From: Zarea fungicola
Taxonomy: Eukaryota > Ascomycota > Sordariomycetes > Hypocreales > Cordycipitaceae
Direction of reading: 5' to 3'
DNA length: 64,000 nucleotides
Assembly (NCBI GenBank): GCA_900169235.1
Contig: FWCC01000145.1
Coordinates: 1 to 64,000, forward strand
The position numbers were made by a program, and so were the translations under genes. Below, in pieces: positions 31,744-42,934 of this stretch; within the stretch, counting starts at the first letter, position 1; every line of letters begins with the position of its first letter. The notes below the pieces were generated by a model that did no database searches, was not told the origin of the DNA, and was given only the letters and a program-made list of their open reading frames with translations.

Positions 31744-33929
31744 TATGCAAAAATGTTGGCAACGTAGGAAATTGAGGGTTTTTTTTTTCTGAATATATAG
31801 TTGAGGATTTGAGTAGTTCTCTGGAGAATGATTCTTCCTGGCAAGGAAGGGCGTATTTATCTATTATTTCTAAGCTAGTTATGATGCCAAGTATGCTGCA
31901 CTACGTGTAATTATCATCATTTTAGGTTACAGTGATTTGGAATTATTCCTACTTACTTGAACTAGACACTCCGGTCTTGAAGTTTTGTGTGACCGAGTCA
32001 TGGCTGAATTGTTTGCCAAGGCTTTATCTTGCCAGGCCTAGCAGCAAGCCGCCAGTTCAATTAGTTAAGCGGTATTGTTCAACTCCGAGACACCGTGCCC
32101 ACCAACGTGCCGTTGACAGGGGAAATTGGCCAAGAAAGGTAATGCCGTGTATTTCTTCCAATTTTCCGTGAGTTGCAGTTACTTGTACGAGCAACAAAAG
32201 AACTCATATATACGAAGTCTCTGTGACACATGGAAATGAATGGGAAATTGTGACCCATAGAGTTGTGGCTACCTATATGCTTAGATCTAAACTATGTTCA
32301 TAGGTAAATGCCGCAATCTGGCTATAATAAGACAAAGATTGAACCGCAGCAATTGAAACACAGAGACTCGGATAAGAACGAATGAATGAGATTTCCAATA
32401 CTACTACAGTACAGTCATGTCTCCAAGTAGCGCGCATAAATGGCTACAGACGCCTCATACCACGATTGCGTTTTTGCATCTTTTCATGTAAATCATCAAC
32501 ATTAAAATGATTCATCTAGAGCTTGAAATACAGTTTGGTCCAGCCTACAAGTATGTAAGGCACGTGGCAATATGACACACTTTAGGGGTTTTTATGATGC
32601 TATGAAGAGAGGAAAACAGGGGTCTCATCCTGTTGCGCGTTGTGTGATTATCGACTCTTAAGGGGAGCCTTCGCCTTTGCAGGTAAACCACATAGTAACT
32701 TAAGCAGGTTGACCAGGGCCGCCCCATTAGAGGGTATCCTCGCGCACTCCCTCCATGGCTCCTTTTTCCAACCAATCAACCGTATCGAATCTAAGTGTAA
32801 TTCCTGCTCTGTGTGACATATGTACTCCCCAGCCCTGGCTTGGCCAAACGCTGTACACCAGTGGTGCAGGCTGCGTCGGCCAAGGTGTTGACTCATAGAG
32901 GCTTGCAGCAGCCACCCGGCTTCCACAGATGCATTGCTAGATCAGTCCAGTCAAGAGTCACAACAGTACTAAATAGTTTTTTTTTATCAATACTTGACCG
33001 GGTAAAGGCGAAAAGTCAAGACAAGCCTCATTATGCTGCAATAACATTGCTTAATATCTTGAGTTGGAACAGTATTATTCATGACGCTGCTGGCTCTATT
33101 CAACGAAGAGCAGAAACCCGTCAATATTGACCAGTAGCTAGTCTGACTCCCACTAGGGCATAGCTAGAGGACCAAGGGGTCTGTCAACAGGAATCAGTAG
33201 GTTGTCGTAGCGCTATCGTCCTCACTGTTTTAATATGAAGCGATAACTAATATTGTATTTTTACGTAGCGAGGACTGTCTATATATGGCCTGCCATGTGC
33301 AACGCCATGACGCTGGCGTCAGCCGTTGTACCAGATATACAGCCAAAATTATCATGATTTTGCTCAGCACTGGTAGTGCAAAGTAGATACTCACGACACT
33401 TGGATATTCAATGTCTAATAATACTTCTTGATTCTAGTTTATGATTTCAATCATTATAACTTTTACGGCTCACGCTAAATATCACTCTAAATGTTACTCT
33501 AAATAAGTGTGTAATCTTTCGACTCAGCTGCGGGGTAATTATCTTCGTTGGGGTCCGTCTCCGTCCATAGCCGACGCCACTGGCGGAAAATGGTCATCGT
33601 CCGCGGAGCAGAATTCTTGGACAGCGTACGCAGTCGCAAAGGTTTCCTTACACAGGGTATACCGGATCTACTCGTGCAGCACTAGCTTAAACAGCCTCAC
33701 GAACGCTCCTTCATTATTGGTGTTGATGCTAGAGCTGACCATCACGGAGAGTTTACATGCCCGTGCTGACCGGAACGCCCGATCAATGAGGCATGCAAGA
33801 TTGTCTCCAGCATCCAAATATAAATACATGTAGTTTCGACCGCATATATTAAAATGTTTAATCCAGACACTGACAAATTTGTACTTGCGAGCCCATTTCT
33901 TCACCCTCGTGTTCAAGCTACTCAACAAA
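31744..33929. other. Intergenic stretch with weak coding-like patches
   Basis: 2.2 kb, AT-rich. Two minus-strand patches read like protein: 32727-32915 (PLVYSVWPSQGWGVHM) and 33668-33830 (LDAGDNLACLIDRAFRSA). Neither has a start, splice context or a family I can name, so they may be remnants. Confidence 0.35.
33819..33826 (+). promoter_or_regulatory. TATA box of the 6-Cys secreted protein gene
   Basis: TATAAATA about 105 bp before the ATG at 33930. Confidence 0.5.
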
Positions 33930-34283
33930 ATGAAGGTCTCCCCAATCATTGTTCTGTCCGTGATGGCGTCTGGTGTCGTGGCTTTAGACAACTGCAACCG
34001 TGGAGGTGTTTATTGCGGCGTTTCTTTGCTGCGCAGAGGTAATGCGAGTGCAGTACTAGAGACTTACATATACGTAATACTAATATTGGCTTTTTATGAA
34101 TCAGACGGCGACTATGAAGCTGTTATAAAACGCGAGTTAACTGCTGCTAGGCAGCCCACGGATGGCCGGCACATTAACTACGCCAGATTTGACTGCCTGG
34201 CTGATGGTAAAATTAAATACCGTCAGTTTTGCTCCCGAGGCTGCGGCGGGGTTGCCTCGACGGATCCTGATTACTGCTTCTAG
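33930..34283 (+). CDS. Small secreted protein with six cysteines
   Basis: Two exons, 33930-34038 and 34105-34283, with a 66 bp intron (GTAATG...ATCAG), give 95 residues. A signal peptide (MKVSPIIVLSVMASGVVA) is followed by DNCNRGGVYCG, SLLRR, the TAARQPTDGRHINYARFDC segment and a tail FCSRGCGGVASTDPDYC. The arrangement is that of a recurrent hypocrealean small secreted protein family; function is not established to my knowledge. It is a candidate effector or defence peptide. Confidence 0.82.
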   Translation: MKVSPIIVLSVMASGVVALDNCNRGGVYCGVSLLRRGNASAVLETYIYVILILAFYESDGDYEAVIKRELTAARQPTDGRHINYARFDCLADGKIKYRQFCSRGCGGVASTDPDYCF

Positions 34284-34711
34284 AGTGAATCGATTTATAG
34301 TACCAGAGTGAGGACGAGTGGCAAGTGGCTTGGCAAAATAGGTAGTGAGCAATATAAGGCCCTTGAAGAAGCTATTTTAGAAACAATTTGCCATACGAGT
34401 TGACGTGTAGTAGTTAAAGTACACCTTATCTACAGTTCGCCTCCAGTTAGTAGTCCGGCTTTAATTGAGAACTGCCAACTGTGGCAGAATTACACACTTG
34501 AAGTAATTCTCGAAAACTAGGTTACGCTAATCAGCTTTCATCGTACGTTTTATTCCGTCAAAGTACAAGACACGAGCAGAGAGATGTAGAGGATAGCTGG
34601 TACCCATTATTACCACGTTTGCATTGCAATAAGTAGGTACTACCATACAAATCCTGAAACGCAAAGACTGAACATCTAAGGCTGGAAAGTCGCTTGGCAG
34701 TTGGAAAGATT
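34284..34711. other. Convergent 3' region
   Basis: 430 bp between the ends of the small secreted protein gene (+) and the 2OG oxygenase gene (-); no gene supported. Confidence 0.5.
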
Positions 34712-35865
34712 TTATATTCTGATTGATTTCTCGATTGCAATGTAGTGGCCGTCGGCGTCAGGACCGTACACTTCATTGATCGATGTCTTGATGTAGTCCA
34801 GCTGCTCTTGTAGAAAAGCCCTCGTTGCGGCAACATCAAACCTCTTGCGTTCAACCTGACGGCGTTTCTCCTGCTGGAGAGCACGGCGGAAACGCTCCTC
34901 AAGGTTGGATAAGCGGTATTCGATGTACTGGGGGTAAAGCTCTTCGGTGTTGCTAATAACCCGAGAGCCAGTCAAGATTGTCTCGTCACGGACAAAGGGG
35001 CATTTTGGCCGGAAGGCGGTGACCATCGCAATCCGCTCACGGCCACCAAAAGCCTTGAGTGCCTGGTGGTAGATGTAACGTCCTTGCATGACAACGCATG
35101 TTCCCTAAAGTTGTTGTTAGTGACATTCTGTCCATCCCCATGGGATATGAGTGAGGCTTGGCTTCATACCATGGCGGGACCGCGAACCCTTCTCTCGTCG
35201 CCATTAGGCAGCTTTATAGCAGTCTCACCGCCAACCATGCCCGTGCAATCAGCGGCCATGGTAACGCAAACAAACGGGAAGCTGTCATAGTGCCAGGCGA
35301 CTGCAGAGCTCTTATCGCCATAAGTAACAACTTCAGTAGCAGCATGGTCGTTAATTGAGATGTTAATATTGGCAACCTCGTAGTCGACGGCCGGGACCAG
35401 CTCGATCCCAGCAGCCTCGGAAACCTTGGCGAGTACTTCAGGAGACCACCAGGCGTCGTAGGTGAATGGGGCACGCTCATGACCCATGCCGCGCACCATG
35501 TTGGCGTTAAAATCAGATTTAAAGCGGCAATCCCGCAACACGGTCTCACTGAAAATCTCACGGCGCATCTGGAGAATGGCATCTTTGGTGAAAAGCGGAA
35601 AGGGGTCAGTGACGGCGACAGGAGAGACGCCATGACCCTCAAGACCAATGTCCTTCATCATGTGCTGAACGACATGGGTCTTCGGGGTGACGTGCTTCTC
35701 GGGATTCCACGCCTCGGGCGCAACGCGCCGAGCCACATCAATTATTTCCTGGGGAATAATGGCATCGGGGCGCAAAGCCTTGCTTTGCTTAGGTCCAATG
35801 ACATCGGGCGCGAGGGGAGGACTTTTGCTGGATATTGTAGCGGAAGCGGCAACAGGGCCAGGCAT
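34712..35865 (-). CDS. Fungal 2-oxoglutarate/Fe(II) oxygenase
   Basis: Exons 35865-35170 and 35104-34712 with a 65 bp intron (GTATGA...CTTTAG) give 362 residues. The start is the ATG of MPGPVAASAT; an upstream in-frame extension begins only with TTG. The iron site is visible: His192-x-Asp194 in WHYDSFPFV and His245 in GRYIYHQAL, with GGETAIKLPNG between, as in double-stranded beta-helix oxygenases. The C-terminal about 110 residues are helical and charged. Reaction and substrate are unknown. It sits upstream of a truncated permease, a Zn2Cys6 regulator and an FAD monooxygenase, so it may belong to a small metabolic group. Confidence 0.87.
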
Positions 35866-37475
35866 TGCCAAGTGAGGATGAAGATATTGAAGTAACAAGG
35901 TTTGATAGCGAACTTTCAAGCTGATCGCTTTGTGCTTGATCAGATAGCTTTCTGAGGATATATTGATGGATTTTTATAGTAATGAGAGGGTGGTAAGTGG
36001 TTAATCCCGATTTCCCCTCCGCCTCTCTCTCTGTCTCTGCTGCAGAACTGAGCTCAGTCGGTCTCCATGCCCGTAATTCCGACCATCGACAGGTCGCGTT
36101 TCAATGCAGCATCACCTGACAGAGTCTTGAAAGGGTGTCAACGAGCCGAGGGGTGATCACGAGTGGCAATCTGACACTTGTTCACGTCTGATACGGCAAC
36201 GTGGAGGATTCTCGGAACGCGTTCCACGGCGAAAAATATACATGGCGCGGCTTCTGAACCCGATGCCTTGACTGAAAGCGCATTATGGCATTTAGACATT
36301 ATGCTGGCATCATACCCATCAAATGTCTCTCAATCTGTTTTCCCTTCTCAGACAAGGATTATCAATGCCCTGGGGAATGAACAGTAGGCGTTGAAGCCTG
36401 CTTAAACGTGGCAGATGGTCTAGGAACGAGAACACGCTCAGACTCGCATCACGAATGCCCCGTTAGTCGGGAATGCAGGACCATATTGCTATTATCGCGA
36501 TTATGACGACCAGCACCCACTAACTTTGTATCTGATTCTTATATTCGCCCATAGTGAGCATTTGGAGATGAGCCGTAACTTTGTTCTTTCGTGATGCACG
36601 GAACCTGCAGTTCTTTCCGTATTCAGCCATGCCAGGTCAATGTTCTCTTCGGCCAATATATAGAGGAATCTGCCATAAATGCCACAATGCTTTCTGTCGC
36701 TCGAGCGACAACGGGGCTCTCAAGCGCTATGCCCATTGTAGATGAGCCTAACAAGATAGATGGTGGACTTATGTGGCCTTGGAACTTGAGTAAGGGCATG
36801 GCCTACTCTTTGCGTACTCAAAGACAACATGGCTGAATCCCCCGCAGTGGTGGACTCGACCCGAACCTGGCGTTCAGCCACGGACGCCCCCCGGAAATTC
36901 GGCTTGTTTGCTCCCACCTTGGACCAGGGAAAGCGAGAGAGTTTGCGATGGGCGGAAAAGTGTCGCGCACGGTGAAGGCCGAGTCTGGCGCGGCTTTTGA
37001 GTTGGGGAATCGACGGATTGGGAGGCCGAGCCATTGTCGTATTGAGGGCCAAAAAGCGTGGCACAAGTATGGGATCAAACAACCCGCCAACCAACTTGAG
37101 TTCATCCAAGACCTCAAGGCTTCGGATAAGACATCTCGAGAAAATATGGGACTTGGGGAATGCCAGGGACGTTGTAATTTGGCCACGGCTTAGACCTCCG
37201 ACCGCCAGGAAAATATCAGGCTTGTGACTGTTTGCTCTGCTATTCAATATTACCACCACGCCGATTGGTATGCGCAAGCCATCCGTCAAGACACTTGCAG
37301 CAACCGTTTCTCCTTCGGCAGTTACGCGGCCGGCGGCAGTTTGTATAAAATCGGGTGTACCTGGAGCTTCCTTCTCTTCTACCCCTAACGCTTTCTCTGC
37401 CTCGCCCTTTCTCGTCCCCAGTCCTGTTCTTCGTATAGCGCTTTAAAACACACAACTTGGCGAGGCACGTCCAGG
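35866..37475. other. Intergenic region upstream of 2OG oxygenase and permease relic
   Basis: 1.6 kb, divergent between the oxygenase (-) and the permease relic (+), so mostly promoter. Overlapping open frames near 36720-37290 on both strands have no recognisable content. TATAAAA at 37344-37350 fits the permease. Confidence 0.5.
37344..37350 (+). promoter_or_regulatory. TATA box of the permease relic
   Basis: TATAAAA followed by a CT-rich leader, about 130 bp before the ATG at 37476. Confidence 0.5.
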
Positions 37476-37810
37476 ATGGGGGCAAATCTGAGGACACCAC
37501 GAGGCCCTTCTGAGCGCATCTCGATGGGGAAATCTGGCGACCTATCCCACGTGGAGTGTGAGGACCATGGTATTGGACAGCTGTATCCAGCCACCACAGC
37601 CGGCGAACTTCATCGTGAGATATCCATCCGCACAATTTTCATACTTGGTATCGGAGGCGGCATCGGCACGCCGCTATCGTCCGTATTGACGGCCCTCTCA
37701 ACGCTGTCGGGCCTGTTGGTTTGCTTCTCGGCTTCATCGTCTACAATTGCATTCTCGCCAACTTTAACAACTCCATGGTCGAAATGACGTGTTACATACT
37801 AATGATTTGA
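37476..37810 (+). pseudogene. Truncated amino-acid permease
   Basis: The start of a yeast-type amino-acid permease: after about 45 hydrophilic residues comes GELHREISIRTIFILGIGGG, the usual beginning of membrane segment 1. Between about 37665 and 37682 the frame shifts by one base; it then continues as DGPLNAVGPVGLLLGFIVYN and NNSMVEMTCYI, the family's segment 2. A stop follows at 37808-37810. Normal transporters have about 500-560 residues, so only about a fifth remains. The promoter still has a TATA box. Confidence 0.7.
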
Positions 37811-38247
37811 ATGTCGGTATTTTCGTTAAGCTGCCTGTGTTGTCTTTGATCCAATCGGAAACGCCATGTGCAGCCATTTTAGTCGCAACCTTCTCGGGTT
37901 CTGAACCCGATCCCTGCAACCCTTCCGTGTCCGCCACCAGAATGCCGTGTCTAGGATCCGTGTCCGTCTCCACAGTGCTGGACAACGCCTGAAATGGATC
38001 AATCTGTTAGAGGCCGGAATACTGCACCCTGTGCCAGGTATCGTGACAAGGTTCAGACACCCACCGCCACCATGCGAGCCCCATGCCTCGCCCCCAGCTT
38101 TCCAAAGAGATACTACCCGACCCAGTATCCCACACATATTTGCCATCCGCTTCCTTATTCTGCATCTTGCTATACAATCCGTTTCGGCAAGCGACTGTTT
38201 ACCAGACAGTGGCGGCACAGGAACACCATTCGAAGCTCGTTGTTGCG
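37811..38247. other. Region between permease relic and regulator
   Basis: The minus strand has coding-like patches in different frames (for example VATKMAAHGVSDWIKDNTG near 37840-37890 and KYVWDTGSGSISLESWGRG near 38080-38140). They might be a decayed antisense gene, or chance. The plus strand serves as promoter of the Zn2Cys6 gene. Confidence 0.3.
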
Positions 38248-41211
38248 ATGGAAGCAGACTTCTCGTCACAGGAGCCACGCAGAGCACGTCGAACAGCAAA
38301 TGCGTAAGACTCGAGTCCCAGTCACAAGATGAAATCGTGCAAATGTTTTCCTGACATCCTACCTATAGGTGCATTCCATGCAGACAAAGCAAAATAAAAT
38401 GTTCTGGCAAGCAGCCATGCCAGAACTGCCATAGGCGCGCAGTCCGTTGTCGTTTCGCTGAGGGCGAAAGAAAAGTCATCGTGACAGAAAAGTCGGTGCA
38501 GACTTCTGGAAGAAACTTCTTAGCTCCATAGGACCTTCTGAATCATGCTTACCACCTTGCTTTGTAACAGATATTTGAAGGACTTGCAGAAGCGGGCACA
38601 GGCATGCAGAAGCCCTTCAGCCGCGACATTGCCAACGCTAGCGACAGCGACAAGCACAGCGGCGAGGGAACATGACCAAGGATGGCACGGTGGAAGCCAG
38701 CACAGCTCGGATCATTCCAGCGGACTATTTTCAGAGTCGCGAACAACTACGCACACATTTAATACATCTCCCACCTCGCGATCGTCACTTCAAGATGAGC
38801 CTTTGTGTGGGCAGAAGCGCTCAAATGAAAAAGCCTTTGGTATCAACGGCATCGCTATTATCGACCTACACATGAATGCCTCACCAACACCACCAGCCGT
38901 GGCATCCGCTGTCCAATTCCCGCAACATAATGCGCTTCCCGGTTCCTATTCTGGTGCCGACCCGGGGTCACCACTTGCTTCCTATCCACTTCCGAGCTCC
39001 ATGCCAAACCCCAACAACTGTTCGATTGTCGGTCCAATCGCAGCATCAGTATCAGCAACCTCGCACTACCCTCAAGTTGTAACTCCTCTGAGTAGTATCT
39101 GGTCGAGTACTTTTACTATACCAGCCAAGACTATCAGAAACACCTACAGCAACAACAGGGCTTGGAGTACCTATTCTCCTTGCTATCCCAATTACTAAAC
39201 AAAGCTAACGTTTGTCGTTATAGTTTGGCTTGCTCCTTGGTCAACCTGGTCCTTTACGGTTCGTCTCACACTAATGCTGTCCGAGACTTTGTACCCTGAA
39301 GACTCGTCTCTGCCGCCTAGTCTATTCAGTACTGAGATATACACTCTGAAATACAAGACATCCTCAGCATGCGACATGCCAGATATTGCTGATCTACCGT
39401 CACTGAATCATGCCCTATATCTGTTCAATGCTGTCAAGTTCCATTTAGGACATACCTACCGGCTGTATGACAATGACGAGTTCGAGAATGAGATTCGAGA
39501 CTTCTACCCCAACGCACTCCAAAGGGCAACCGAATGTCCCCTTTGGTTCTGCAAGCTTCTACTCACAATGGCTTTTGGGACAGCCTTTCATGCGCCGCCA
39601 AAGGACAGCCCCGACCCGCCAGGTTCCAAGTTCTTCATCAGAGCAATGGCATTAATGCCAGATAGTAATTCTCTCTGGAAAGATAGCTTCCTGGCCATGG
39701 AAGTCTTGGCTTTAGGCGGCCTATACTTGTACTCAACTGATCAGCGTGAAGGTGCCAATTTCTTCGTGAGTCCAGCAGCGTCTTTCTCGCGTACCCGACA
39801 AATCCTTCTTTTGCTAACATTTGTGCTTGGAAAGCTCGGCCAAGCAATTCGAATTGCGCAATTGGAGGGAATGCACACTCACCTGCCGGAACACGAAGTT
39901 GGTTCCAAAATGGCTGCATATGCCCGTGATCTCTGGTGGACACTCTACATCATGGACCGGCATTTTTCATCCTCTGTCGGACTGCCAATGTCAGTACAGG
40001 ACAGTGATATCACGACTCCAGTCAACCCGCCGGAAATAGGCTCGGCGGTCGATACTGCCCGCAGCCTCCAAGTCAACCTTTCGCATTTGATGTCCGTGAT
40101 TTTAACCAGTACGTCCAGGCACACACCCTTTTCACATGTTTTGTAGCTTAAGCAATGTCTCATATTCATTCTCAATAGCCGTCTATAAGCCCGGCGTAAC
40201 CCAGTTGGCAATGTTTCTTGAACAGACCAGGTCTATTCTACGCACGTTGGCTCATCACGCTCAGCAAATTGAAAAGATTATCGGTTTCAAATTCTTGAAA
40301 TCTGCGGGAACAATACCCCGAGACACACGGCTTCTTACACTGCTGTATCATCAGGTTTGTTTCACTGCACACTCCACGCGTTATCTTTAGCCATATGGGT
40401 TTAACTTTCTGATATGTGGCCTGCTGCAGTGTGTGATATTTGCCACCCGCCCACTGCTCTTGTCAGTTATGAAGGAGAGACTCAGCCTGCTGGGATGTCA
40501 AGGTGACGAAAATTGGAACGATTTCCTTGCCCAGACAGGCTCGGTCATCTCCACAGGGATTAAGTCCGCAGTCAAGACGCTTCAGATCCTTACTAGCGAG
40601 TATAGTATTCTAGGTGAGTTCTTCGGGTGGCAGTTGCCTTTAGTGTCTACGCTGTATTGAAAATTAGAGCGGCGTTCTAATTAGCCCGCTCTCCAGATTC
40701 GTTCCTCCCCTATGATGTCGAGTTCACTTTTGGAGCTGCCTTGAATTTAACCATGGCCAATGCGCTCTTTCCAGATGTAGCCGATTTCGGTAGCTGCAAC
40801 GAAATGGCTCATCAGATTTTAAATGATTTGGTGTATCGAGGGAACCGCGTGGCTCGAGCACGGCGGTCAGAGCTTCGCCATCTTGAGGATCTTTGCAGTG
40901 AACTGATTTCACGTGGTCAACAAAAGGGCCTCCAGCCGTTACACCTGCTAGGACCAGATCCACAGGGACTAAACCTGGGTAGAGATGCGAGCAGTGAGCA
41001 CGAAGGGCTGCATTCGGCAGGCAATAACGCACACCCACGGACGAAATGCGTCGACACAAACCAATCAATACAGATAGGGTTCCACGCGCATCCAACAAGT
41101 GATACAGAGTTCCTTGACAGCATTGGAATATCCTCTGAGGAATTTCTCTCCATTGTTCAGCAAATGGGCGATTCTGAGACGTTCCCTGACATCATGCTTA
41201 CCTTGGGTTAA
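38248..41211 (+). CDS. Zn2Cys6 transcription factor with fungal regulatory domain
   Basis: Best model has eight exons: 38248-38303, 38369-38491, 38571-39166, 39224-39765, 39835-40108, 40179-40354, 40430-40613, 40697-41211 (821 residues). Exon 2 encodes the binuclear zinc cluster C-x2-C-x6-C-x5-C-x2-C-x6-C (CIPCRQSKIKCSGKQPCQNC then HRRAVRC), followed by a linker (TEKYLKDLQKRAQ). From 39224 the fungal-specific factor domain follows (APWSTWSF, PSLNHALYLFNAVKFHLGH, LGQAIRIAQLEGMHTHLPE, RDLWWTLYIMDRH). Such proteins bind CGG-containing sites and usually regulate nearby metabolic genes. The exon 2 donor (GTCGGT) and the intron at 39167-39223 are the least certain; the latter is needed to avoid the TAA at 39196. 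It is convergent with the FAD monooxygenase, a plausible target. Confidence 0.82.
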
Positions 41212-41556
41212 GTCCGGCCAATCGCTCATTCATGCTCAAACAGCAACATTATATCTAATTCAATTCTGGAGATTACCTCCCTAATGTTTTGTTGGAGCTT
41301 CTTTGCAGATGACGGGAGAAGAGCTGCTATGCCTCGCAGTTCTTGAAACATTTCAAGAATTTCCATGGTGCCTTTTTAGATAGGTTCCTTATGGGCAAAG
41401 AATCAGCCATAGAAACAGAGCTATCCTAGCGTTCGATTCTAGAAACCCGAGACCCACATTACTTCAGCTTCATAGCTTGGCAATTCACCATTGAGCACGG
41501 CTTGTGATGTAGTATCTTTATCGTCACCTGAATAGAAACCCTAGGATTCCAACACC
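41212..41556. other. Convergent 3' region
   Basis: 345 bp between the ends of the regulator (+) and the monooxygenase (-); no gene supported. Confidence 0.5.
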
Positions 41557-42934
41557 CTATGCGTTACTGAGTAGTTCTTCAAACTTCTTCACAGCATCCT
41601 GTATGTGTCCTTCAGTGTCAAGGCCCATAATAAAATTCCACCGTGGTGACAATGCCTCTTTCATCTTGGCTGGATCTAGACCAACATCAGGATCCTGCCC
41701 ACACACAATCAGCCCGGTGTTCCGACTCGAATCGATAATTGCCTGGCCTCTAGGTCTTCGAACAAAGTCGTAAGCTTGAAAGGCTGCGAAGATCTGCTCA
41801 GAAGTGTGAGATCTAGCCAGTAGATTTCCCAGTACCATGGCATCTTCCATCGCTTGGCCCACGCCAGCAGCCTGCCAGGGTGTTGTGGCATGTGCTGCAT
41901 CACCCATGATACAAACATTTCCTCTAAAGTACGTGGGGGTAGACTTCTGTTCCCACTCTGACCAGTAACATGGCCGAGGTTGGTCAAGCATAAGCTGGGC
42001 AAGTTAGTAATAAATTTCGATTAGCTTCCAGTTGAGGGTAAATAGCTTACCTTGATCATGCCATCTGCAACAGGACCACCGAGCCAGCTGCTAAACTTTT
42101 CTTCCAAAAACGTTTTTGTAAGATCACGCCTACGAGCACCAGTAGTATTCTCTTCGATTCCCGACATGTAGCACTGTACCGTTTCTCCGTTATCCAAGAC
42201 ATCGTGCAGAATAAACCCTCCGTCTCCCATCCAAGCATTCTGTCTAGGTGTCTCAAACCAAGCAGCACCCAGAACCTCCTTTGCTCTCTCCATAGTCACA
42301 AGGTTACGGCAATCCCAAAAGCCTGCGGGTGAGGGATTGTGACTTCCCTCCTCCTCTTGGATCACGTATTGGCGCACAGTGCTGAATATACCATCAGCAC
42401 CAATTACAGCATCAAATTGCTCTGTTGTTCCGTCTGCAAATGTAATTTCCAGAACATGGTTATTTCCGTGCTTGATTGCGCTAACCCTCTTGCTGGGATG
42501 GAGCCTATGACTTGGGAGTGACTTGAGCATCTCACGGAGTAAGCCACCTCGGTGGACGACTTTACTTGAGTCTGATCCATTGCTTGCCATCTCAAAGATA
42601 TTCACACCTGCGTTTGGTCCCGAGCCCTATATTCTGTAAGTTATAGCGATACATTAGTACAACGAGTTGGACTTACAAGCATGAGTCTAGAACTGTTCAT
42701 CGTCACTGCCCCCGCTCCATCTAGCAGAGCATCCGAAGACGGGAAAACCACATCCAGAGCCCTCCTCGTGTTTCCGGACAAAGCAACAGCAGCACCACGT
42801 TCAGAGAACTCGGGATCGGACTCATAGACATGCATGTCAATGTGATTAGCCTTGGTGAGGGCATTCGCAAGCGCTGCACCGGCGAGACCACCACCCACAA
42901 TGGCCACGCGAAGTTCGCCTTTTTTAGATGGCAT
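41557..42934 (-). CDS. FAD-dependent monooxygenase, salicylate hydroxylase-like
   Basis: Exons 42934-42677, 42626-42051 and 41994-41557 with introns of 50 and 56 bp (GTAAGT and GTAAGC donors) give 423 residues, the usual size of this class. The N-terminal dinucleotide-binding motif is VAIVGGGLAGAALANAL (from residue 10). The second FAD motif appears as AVIGADGIFSTVR, and the third as GDAAHATTPWQAAGVGQAME (about residue 309). It is a flavoprotein aromatic hydroxylase using NAD(P)H, probably cytosolic. The substrate could be an aromatic acid or a secondary-metabolite intermediate. It lies tail-to-tail with a Zn2Cys6 regulator. Confidence 0.9.
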
